From Candidatus Vogelbacteria bacterium (GTDB lineage Bacteria; Patescibacteriota; Minisyncoccia; Phycocordibacterales; XYD1-FULL-46-19): a stretch of DNA of 9,579 nt. The position numbers and the translations under genes are program-made. How positions within the stretch are numbered: the stretch's first letter is position 1; the number at the start of each line of letters is the position of its first letter. Positions 1 through 5,133 of the stretch are shown piece after piece. The DNA is taken from NCBI GenBank assembly GCA_026395035.1, contig JAPLZN010000063.1, forward strand, positions 1 to 9,579, written 5' to 3'. A model generated the notes under the pieces. That model saw nothing but the letters and a program-made list of their open reading frames with translations, was not told the origin of the DNA and did no database searches.

Positions 1-212
1 TACTCCAAACCCTCGATACACTCAATCGCCGTCTCTTTCGATCGCGGATAATGATAGCCTAAATGCGCCCGATTATGAGTCGCGCCGGATGTTCCGTGCA
101 TCAAATCGTCTCTTTTTTCCAAGACGACAACTGCGATCCCCTGTTCCGCCAGAGCAATCGCCGAAGTTATACCGTGAACTCCCCCTCCGATAACAATCGC
201 TTTTTCTATCAT
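1..212 (-). CDS. FAD-dependent oxidoreductase, DAO family, N-terminal part (partial)
   Basis: Reading the minus strand from ATG at 212 gives 70 codons open to the window edge, so the C-terminal part lies to the left of base 1. Residues 5-30 form a Rossmann beta-alpha-beta dinucleotide fold: AIVIGGGVHG carries the GxGxxG FAD motif, followed by a helix and the strand AVVVLEK, whose acidic end (E33) normally binds the adenosine ribose. The next stretch, HGTSGATHNRAHLGYHYPR, resembles the flavin-contacting region of D-amino-acid-oxidase-like enzymes (glycerol-3-phosphate dehydrogenase and L-2-hydroxyglutarate oxidase relatives). It probably oxidises a small hydroxy- or amino-compound; the substrate cannot be told from 70 residues. 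It is transcribed away from the polysaccharide genes. Such oxidoreductases are often found beside glycan clusters, but a role there is inference. No clear Shine-Dalgarno sequence is seen upstream. Confidence 0.8.
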   Translation of the reverse strand, partial: MIEKAIVIGGGVHGITSAIALAEQGIAVVVLEKRDDLMHGTSGATHNRAHLGYHYPRSKETAIECIEGLE

Positions 213-320
213 GCGACTAAAAATCTAATCGAATTAAGTTCGACATTTTTTAAAAATTAATTCTTCCATACCTAATATACTACGGTGGATTACGAAAGAG
301 GCTATTTGATACCATTCTCG

Positions 321-391
321 TCATTGCGAGGTACTCCGAAGCAATCTCGCCCTCCCCTAAATCCAGATTGCTTCAAAGTACCTCGCAATGA
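321..391. repeat. REP-like palindromic repeat, TCATTGCGAGG type
   Basis: The left arm 321-347 and right arm 365-391 are 27-bp reverse complements with two mismatches (CC versus TT in the middle), around a 17-base loop (348-364). The outer sequence TCATTGCGAGG...CCTCGCAATGA is, from memory, a repeat type scattered between genes of many bacteria. As RNA it would form a long stable hairpin. It may stop or protect transcripts, but it sits upstream of two divergent genes, so it is more likely a dispersed extragenic repeat than a dedicated terminator. Confidence 0.75.
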
Positions 392-496
392 CATCTGCAG
401 CATTTCATAATTCACGGTAATATACCCAAACCTAATAAATATAGCACCTATAGAAATAAAATCTATGGGTTCCGCCCGTAACCCCTCACACCCCGC

Positions 497-607
497 TGTC
501 ATCCCCGGCCCCCAATCAGGTCGAGGGTAAACTCCCCCGACCGGGGATCTTGTTCAATTCGATCCAGGGTTTGATAAGATTCCCGATTGAGTACATCGGG
601 AATGACA
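497..607. repeat. REP/BIME-like composite repeat, TGTCATCCCC...GGGAATGACA type
   Basis: The block is bounded by inverted ends (TGTCATCCCC at 497 and CGGGAATGACA ending at 607) and contains two further hairpins: ATCCCCGG (501-508) with CCGGGGAT (541-548), and ATTCCCGAT (579-587) with ATCGGGAAT (595-603) around a 7-base loop. Read on the minus strand it resembles the paired 'GTCATTCCCG...CGGGAATC...GGATCCCCGG...GGGGATGACA' repeats common between genes in many genomes (from memory). It differs in sequence from the block at 321-391, so two repeat families sit side by side. Confidence 0.7.
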
Positions 608-728
608 TCCGAGAATCTTGATGAATAACACCACAATTAAGCCGTTTTAGAGTTTCCGGATTCACGGCCATCCAAGCGTTAAATAATCAAGACCTTGGAA
701 CCAGTTGACAGGGTATTTGGTAATTGAT

Positions 729-753
729 CCCCATGTGCGTTCTCGCACTGGGG
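729..753 (+). promoter_or_regulatory. GC-rich hairpin over the flippase start codon
   Basis: CCCCA (729-733) pairs with TGGGG (749-753), and GTGCG (735-739) with CGCAC (744-748), around a TTCT loop (740-743) with one bulged T (734). This ten-pair stem buries the ATG at 733. If transcribed it should hinder initiation unless opened, or favour the TTG at 724. It could also be chance in a decayed 5' end; no regulatory role is shown. Confidence 0.35.
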
Positions 754-2202
754 GCAAAAGACTACGGTATCTATATCTTTATCAATGCCATCGTCGGGAT
801 GCTGACACTGCTTGATCTGGGGGTAACAATGGCCATCGTCAAATATCTGGCCGAGTACCAAGGACAGGAAGACAGCGACAAAACCCGCCGCCTCCTTTAT
901 TCAGCCAACAGCATATTCTTAATTATCGGGTCAGGAGGTTTTTTGCTCAGTCTCTTGATTGCCGGTACGGGGCATTGGCTGTTTCCGGCCAGGATAGCGG
1001 GGTTCGGCAGTTATTATGTGACACTTTTCCTGCTCGCCGGGCTAACTTTTTTTGTCAGCTCCGTCGTTAATTTATACGCAATTATCCCGGATGCCCTTCA
1101 GCGTTACGACATTTCAGCTAAATTAAGCGTATCTTACCTAACCATTTCCGCCCTCAGTAATCTTGCCGTGGTTCTGCTTGGTTTCAAGCTGACAGCCATT
1201 TTTACGGTCCAACTCACTTTAACAATACTATTTTCGGTCTGGCGCTACTACGCTGCCAAAAAAATAATGCCAGACGCAAAATATCATTTATCGTGGGATC
1301 AGGAGGCGGTTAAAAACTGCTACCGCTACGGATTAGCCACTGTTATGAATAGCACCGCTTCGACATCGCTCGCCTATCTCGATCGATTGATAATCCCGAT
1401 ATTCGTCGGACCGACACAGCTTACCTATTACAGTTTGCCAGGTAATGTCGCGGCACGGATACCCGGGGTAACAGACAACCTGTCCGGCATAATTTTTCCC
1501 GTTTCCGCGAACTTGAGCGGGGCCGGGGACAAAGAGAGAATAAAACGCTTTTATGTTCGATCGGTGCGTTTGGTTTTTCTCCTGGCTTTTGCCTTATCTG
1601 TTTCCGTTATCTTATTGGCAAAAGAAATACTCCGCAATTGGCTTTCCGCCGACTTTGCTGAAAAATCCTCAGAAATACTGATCATTCTCACCCTCACCAG
1701 TTTCGTTATCGCGCTCCTGTCCCCTATAACATCCTTCTTTTTCGGTTTGGGAAAGATTAAATTTTCATCTATTTTATCTATATCGATGGCCATCCTAAAC
1801 GCGATTGCCCTTTTCGTTTTACTGCCGCGCTGGGGAATTTTGGGAGCCGCCTGGGCATATCTCCTTTCTGTACTGCCGATTTTTTACATGATCTATTTCA
1901 TCGAAAATAAATACCTACACCTAACCCATCGGCTCAAGTATCATGCCACCCAAATCATAAAAGCCCTCGCCGTCACCGTAATATTCTACCCGCTGATTCG
2001 CCTGTTCATTGCCCCATTGATCACCAATTTGGGCCTGCTCATATTGCTCGGCCCAACTTCGGTCGTGATCTTTTTTGTCCTATATTGGCTGTTTGGTTTT
2101 TTTGAACCGGAAGACCGCCACGACCTAAACCGATTTGTTCAACTAATGATTAGTCGACTCTTGGGAATATTTCGTCCACATAAACGAACAATGGCACAAT
2201 GA
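733..2202 (+). CDS. Wzx-like polysaccharide flippase, N-terminus apparently missing
   Basis: An integral membrane protein of the MATE/MVF-like polysaccharide transporter superfamily, which moves undecaprenyl-diphosphate-linked repeat units across the cytoplasmic membrane. Evidence is a chain of hydrophobic helices separated by short charged loops, plus family-like stretches: LGAKDYGIYIFINAIVG, LLDLGVTMAIVKYLAEYQ, DALQRYDISAKLSV, SLAYLDRLIIPIFVG and GIIFPVSANLSG. The C-terminal helices end near FEPEDRHDLNR. I start at ATG 733; an in-frame TTG at 724 adds three residues, and a TAA at 721-723 blocks further extension. Family members normally have about 30 residues, including the first membrane helix, before the 'LGAKDYG' motif; here the motif begins about 10 residues in. 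The gene is thus 5'-truncated, mis-sequenced, or unusually short. Its stop overlaps the next start (ATGA, 2199-2202), so the two are translationally coupled. Function is fairly sure; activity is not. Confidence 0.8.
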   Translation: MCVLALGAKDYGIYIFINAIVGMLTLLDLGVTMAIVKYLAEYQGQEDSDKTRRLLYSANSIFLIIGSGGFLLSLLIAGTGHWLFPARIAGFGSYYVTLFLLAGLTFFVSSVVNLYAIIPDALQRYDISAKLSVSYLTISALSNLAVVLLGFKLTAIFTVQLTLTILFSVWRYYAAKKIMPDAKYHLSWDQEAVKNCYRYGLATVMNSTASTSLAYLDRLIIPIFVGPTQLTYYSLPGNVAARIPGVTDNLSGIIFPVSANLSGAGDKERIKRFYVRSVRLVFLLAFALSVSVILLAKEILRNWLSADFAEKSSEILIILTLTSFVIALLSPITSFFFGLGKIKFSSILSISMAILNAIALFVLLPRWGILGAAWAYLLSVLPIFYMIYFIENKYLHLTHRLKYHATQIIKALAVTVIFYPLIRLFIAPLITNLGLLILLGPTSVVIFFVLYWLFGFFEPEDRHDLNRFVQLMISRLLGIFRPHKRTMAQ

Positions 2203-3089
2203 AACGGGACCGAAACAAAGAATACCAGACCAGGCAGGACATAAAGATGGCAATCCGAAGATTGTTGCCAAATTGGTTCTTGGGGTTGATCCGTCGACGA
2301 CAAGTATCGCTCCAGAAAATGCTCGGTTTTTTAAATGAGCCGCGCGTCCTGCCACCAGAGAAGGAGGTTTTCAATTCATTAGCCGTCGTTCTTCCCTGTT
2401 ACGGCCACGCGCGCTATCTGCCCCTGGCTTTTGAATCAATAATCAGACAGACGCGGCCCCCCGAAGAAGTCATCATTATCGATGACCGTTCTCCGGATAA
2501 TACGGCCGAGGTTATCGGTCAGCTGATTTCTGAATACAAACAAAGTGGTGCGAATCAGATCAAATTTATCGTGCAAACCAACAATAAAAATCTGGGTCAG
2601 TGTGCTTCCATAAATAAAGCCGTCGAGCTTTCCGAATCCGACCTCGTAATGATCATGAACGATGACGACTATCTGATGGAAGATGCCGTAGAAACAATGT
2701 TTGACCTGTTTCAAAAAAATCCCCAAATCGCCCTAATCGGTGGCAGTAATGTCGGATTTACGGAGGACAACATCCTCCTCAAAAAGCCTAAAAAAATAAA
2801 GGATTACCCCGGGGGAGATCCGGTAAAATTAGCGATTACCACCCCGAAAGACGCCCTCGCTTTTGAAGATTATTGCTCGCTCAATATGACCCATAGTAGC
2901 TCGACCTTTGTCCGGATCAAGGGGGTTGCGGCCGGACTTTATCGCCCAAAAAAAGATCGCCTTGTCCCCTTCTCCGATCGGGATTTTCAAATTCGGATAA
3001 ACTTGCTTTACTCGGTCGGAACCAATGTCTTAGTTCCTTTTTGCTTTTGGCGAAGTGATTCGAGTGTGGACAGTGGACGATACTCCTAA
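2199..3089 (+). CDS. Glycosyltransferase family 2
   Basis: A GT-A fold, inverting-type glycosyltransferase that should transfer a sugar from a nucleotide-sugar donor to the growing lipid-linked glycan at the inner face of the membrane. About 57 basic or amphipathic residues precede the domain. LAVVLPCYGHARYLPLA (61-77) is the first strand, IIIDDRSPDNT (92-102) carries the nucleotide-binding DD, and MIMNDDDYL (151-159) is the metal-binding D-x-D region. PFSDRDFQIRI (257-267) is a candidate for the catalytic acidic residue. The ATG overlaps the flippase stop (ATGA), and no Shine-Dalgarno sequence is needed for coupling; an internal ATG at 2247 is possible. The TAA stop at 3087-3089 is also the left target duplication of the MITE that follows, so the element sits directly after an intact stop. 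Donor and linkage cannot be inferred. Confidence 0.88.
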   Translation: MKRDRNKEYQTRQDIKMAIRRLLPNWFLGLIRRRQVSLQKMLGFLNEPRVLPPEKEVFNSLAVVLPCYGHARYLPLAFESIIRQTRPPEEVIIIDDRSPDNTAEVIGQLISEYKQSGANQIKFIVQTNNKNLGQCASINKAVELSESDLVMIMNDDDYLMEDAVETMFDLFQKNPQIALIGGSNVGFTEDNILLKKPKKIKDYPGGDPVKLAITTPKDALAFEDYCSLNMTHSSSTFVRIKGVAAGLYRPKKDRLVPFSDRDFQIRINLLYSVGTNVLVPFCFWRSDSSVDSGRYS

Positions 3090-3171
3090 GAGCCCGTTCA
3101 CAATCTAACCGCTTATGTCTAAACCCAAAAAAATCCAGCGCTTGTCTGTCAAAATGCCCGAATTTCGGCTG

Positions 3172-3203
3172 CCCGCCCGTACCGAACGGTACGTTCGGGC
3201 GGG
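3172..3203. repeat. 32-bp GC-rich hairpin inserted in MITE copy 1
   Basis: Copy 2 reads straight through this point (...CGGCTGCAAATCATT...), while copy 1 has 32 extra bases that begin CCCGCCCG and end CGGGCGGG, enclosing a perfect hairpin CGTACCG-AA-CGGTACG. It is either an insertion into copy 1 or a clean loss from copy 2. The self-complementary structure suggests a REP-type unit nested in the MITE. Confidence 0.7.
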
Positions 3204-3239
3204 CAAATCATTCATCACTCGTCAGAGTAGCTCACTATA

Positions 3240-3335
3240 CCCCACCGGTCTGCTTCTACTGAATCAGCCGTCGGGCCCGCCTCGTTCGCCGCGGCGAACT
3301 CCGGCCTTGCGGAGCTACGCCAGCTCGCTCCTCAC
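3240..3335. repeat. About 96-bp GC-rich palindromic insert in MITE copy 1
   Basis: Between the shared sequences CTCACTATA and CTCGTTTTTCATG, copy 1 has about 96 bases where copy 2 has only about four (CTTT on the complementary strand). It contains a perfect 16-bp palindrome, GTTCGCCGCGGCGAAC (3284-3299), and a CTCCG/CGGAG hairpin just after it. It is much richer in GC than the host element. The exact edges are uncertain by a few bases and I see no clear target duplication. Confidence 0.6.
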
Positions 3336-3415
3336 CTCGTTTTTCATGATTTTCGCTCGAAATTCGGACATTTTACCTAGACATTAGATTATGAGCAGGC
3401 TCTAATATTTAATAT

Positions 3416-4309
3416 ATGACCAATCTGAGAAAAAAAATCCAAGGGCTTGTTACCAAGGTAAAACGAAAATACAATGTTTATCGGATAAAACGGTCCGCTA
3501 ATCCGCGGCCCGGCAGTTTCCCCTACATTAGCGGCGATGGCTTTAGACAAATCGCCGATCGGATCTACGACGAGACCGGCAAATGCCGCCCAGAAGAAAT
3601 CGCGGCCGGCAACATCGTATTCGTCAAATCCGACTATCTTCACGAATTTTTCCGGGATGTTCATCCGCTAATTAAAAATCCGTACAAACTGATCAGTCAC
3701 AACAGTGACTATAATATAACCCCTGAAGACTTGAAATATATCGATGAAAAGATAATTCATTGGTATGGACAGAATGTGTACGCCAGTCACCCAAAACTAA
3801 CGCCGATACCGTTCGGTCTCGATAATTTATATTACTACCACTTGGGCGTTCCCGATCCGCTGGAAAAAATAAACCGCCGGAAAGAAACACCCAAAAAGAA
3901 CCGGATCGTTTTCGGTTTCAGCATCAACACCAATCCGAAGGAGCGACAGCCCGCTCATGATTATTTGACGACAGCAAAACTGGCAGAACCGTTAATTTGG
4001 GAGACTGACCCGGAAAAATATTTTTCCCTAGTTAACGAATACAAGTTTATCGCCTGCCCATCCGGCAATGGTTTGGACGATCCCCGCACCTGGCAAGCTT
4101 TGTATCTCAAGGTAGTTCCGATCACAAATCACTCGGTAACGAGAGATTATTTTAGGAGTATTGGATTACCCATTCTGGTTATCGACAAGTGGTCGGACCT
4201 TAGCAATTTCACCGAAAGCGACCTGGCCACATTGTACGGCAAATTTATGACCGACTCGGAAACCGCCCCTCTATATATGGATTATTGGATAAAAAAGATC
4301 AAACAATAA
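3416..4309 (+). CDS. Putative exostosin/GT47-like glycosyltransferase
   Basis: A 297-residue soluble protein with a basic N-terminus. The C-terminal half carries the recognisable part: IVFGFSINTNPKERQPAHDYL (about 164-184), then YKFIACPSGNGLDDPRTWQAL (209-229) and VVPITNHS...LPILVIDKWSDL (233-262). A 'CPSGNG-D--RTW-AL' block followed by a 'LP-L-I--W' strand is what I know from exostosin-like (GT47-type) and related GT-B fold transferases, where it binds the nucleotide-sugar. A sugar-transfer role in the same glycan is therefore likely, but the family assignment is by motif only; donor and acceptor are unknown. No Shine-Dalgarno sequence is seen before the ATG. Without MITE copy 1 the gap to the upstream GT2 stop would be only 10 bp, so the two genes were probably adjacent in one operon. 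The 3' end runs up to the next gene with 5 bp between. Confidence 0.65.
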   Translation: MTNLRKKIQGLVTKVKRKYNVYRIKRSANPRPGSFPYISGDGFRQIADRIYDETGKCRPEEIAAGNIVFVKSDYLHEFFRDVHPLIKNPYKLISHNSDYNITPEDLKYIDEKIIHWYGQNVYASHPKLTPIPFGLDNLYYYHLGVPDPLEKINRRKETPKKNRIVFGFSINTNPKERQPAHDYLTTAKLAEPLIWETDPEKYFSLVNEYKFIACPSGNGLDDPRTWQALYLKVVPITNHSVTRDYFRSIGLPILVIDKWSDLSNFTESDLATLYGKFMTDSETAPLYMDYWIKKIKQ

Positions 4310-4314
4310 ATCCG

Positions 4315-5133
4315 ATGGATCCGAAAAATGATCTTTACCGCCGGTATAAGAAAAATAAAGACGGTCTTCTGAGCCGCTCTCTTCCGGATGTTACGAAAAA
4401 ATATACCCTCAAAATAATGAACGGAGCGATTAATTGCTGTGAGAAATGGGACAATTTCCTGGATGTCGGCGCTAGTACGGGACATTATTCCGCCCCGCTC
4501 CTGGAAATATTCCGCTCGGGCACGGCCGTTGAGGTATCCCCCAATCCGGACCTGGAGAAACTGGGGCAAGAAAAAAACAACCTTACGATCCGTCATGACT
4601 ATATCGAAAATATCCATCTCTCGGAGAAATTCGATTTTATTATGCTTGCCGATCTGTTTGAACATATCCCGCTCAAAAATGTAAACGGCCTGATGGAAAA
4701 GCTGGGGAATTGCCAGGAAAGCGGCGGGATAATCTATTTATTGACGCCGAATCCTTTATTCTGCGGGCCGGCGGCCGAATCGGGAATATATTATTTGCGG
4801 AACGGTATGGATCAAAATGGACACGGCCACCATAAGCACTACCTTAAATCCGACCTGGTACAGATTTTTTCCGATTACGGATATGATCCGGTTTTTTTCA
4901 GTTATGAAACAGGAAAACTTCGAGTATTTTTTAGGCGGTATTTATTCGGATTATCGATTAGAAATAGAAATTATTCAAAATATTTCCTCTACCGAGTAAT
5001 CAGTCCGATCATTGTTCTTCCATTTAAGATTGTTTTTAAGCTAATCGAAATCATCGTTTACCGTAACGAGGTTAACAATCGTTTTAATGATTTGGATACC
5101 AGAGCGCTGGCAATAATCTTTAGGAAAAAATGA
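4315..5133 (+). CDS. Class I SAM-dependent methyltransferase (Methyltransf_23-like)
   Basis: Transfers a methyl group from S-adenosylmethionine; in this setting the acceptor is probably a sugar hydroxyl or the chain end, which is inference. Motif I is FLDVGASTGHYS (48-59), the acidic end of strand 2 is in AVEVSPNPDLE (71-81), and MLADLFEHIPL (110-120) is the post-motif II region usual in Methyltransf_23/11 proteins. LLTPNP (142-147) follows. NGHGHHKHYLKSDL is a His-rich segment matching the 'H-H---' region of lipid- and sugar-modifying relatives. Residues about 228-249 are hydrophobic and could hold the protein at the membrane. I chose ATG 4315 because the in-frame TTG at 4285 would overlap the previous gene by 25 bp and adds nothing conserved. 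The TGA stop overlaps the next ATG (ATGA, 5130-5133). Confidence 0.8.
   Translation: MDPKNDLYRRYKKNKDGLLSRSLPDVTKKYTLKIMNGAINCCEKWDNFLDVGASTGHYSAPLLEIFRSGTAVEVSPNPDLEKLGQEKNNLTIRHDYIENIHLSEKFDFIMLADLFEHIPLKNVNGLMEKLGNCQESGGIIYLLTPNPLFCGPAAESGIYYLRNGMDQNGHGHHKHYLKSDLVQIFSDYGYDPVFFSYETGKLRVFFRRYLFGLSIRNRNYSKYFLYRVISPIIVLPFKIVFKLIEIIVYRNEVNNRFNDLDTRALAIIFRKK

Larger units (their letters stand above)
213..732. other. Divergent intergenic region with REP-like repeats, no gene
   Basis: About 0.5 kb separates the minus-strand oxidoreductase from the plus-strand flippase. It should hold the promoters of both transcripts, but I see no convincing -35/-10 pair. A TTGACA at 705-710 lacks a -10 at the right distance. 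The stretch just upstream of the oxidoreductase (213-300) is AT-rich. The rest is mostly two inverted-repeat blocks (321-391 and 497-607), listed separately. Short open frames here run through the repeats and resemble no protein. Confidence 0.6.
3090..3402 (+). mobile_element. MITE-like element, copy 1 (313 bp, with nested inserts)
   Basis: Terminal inverted repeats are 3090-3108 (GAGCCCGTTCACAATCTAA) and 3384-3402 (reverse complement GAGCCTGCTCATAATCTAA), 16 of 19 identical. A direct TAA lies on each side (3087-3089 and 3403-3405). An inner inverted repeat, AAAATGCCCGAATTTCG (from 3151) versus CGAAATTCGGACATTTT (3358-3374), makes most of the element able to fold. It encodes no transposase. 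The 3-bp TNA duplication and GAG ends match what I recall of the IS1031 group of the IS5 family, so an IS of that kind elsewhere in the genome is the likely source of transposase. It is the inverted counterpart of copy 2 (7199-7384), with about a dozen substitutions by eye plus two inserts (3172-3203 and about 3240-3335). Confidence 0.85.

Noticed and set aside
63..260. 65-codon plus-strand open frame
   Set aside because: It is antisense to the FAD oxidoreductase, whose motif-rich minus-strand frame explains this DNA.
302..502. 66-codon minus-strand open frame
   Set aside because: It runs through the TCATTGCGAGG palindrome, and its residues simply translate the repeat.
706..708. TGA read as an amino acid (alternative code) in an extended flippase
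   Set aside because: A TAA also interrupts the frame at 721-723, and TGA is the natural stop of the flippase and of the first methyltransferase.
705..710. TTGACA as -35 box of a flippase promoter
   Set aside because: A -10 would fall at about 728-733, where the sequence is C-rich and nothing like TATAAT.
3115..3387. 90-codon plus-strand open frame
   Set aside because: It lies wholly inside MITE copy 1 and runs through its inverted repeats and GC-rich inserts. Copy 2 does not preserve the frame, and the residues resemble no protein.
4285..4314. TTG start giving a longer methyltransferase
   Set aside because: It would overlap the previous gene by 25 bp and adds ten unremarkable residues; ATG 4315 is simpler.
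4439..4684. 81-codon plus-strand open frame inside the methyltransferase
   Set aside because: It is out of frame with a clear SAM-binding protein and has no motif of its own.
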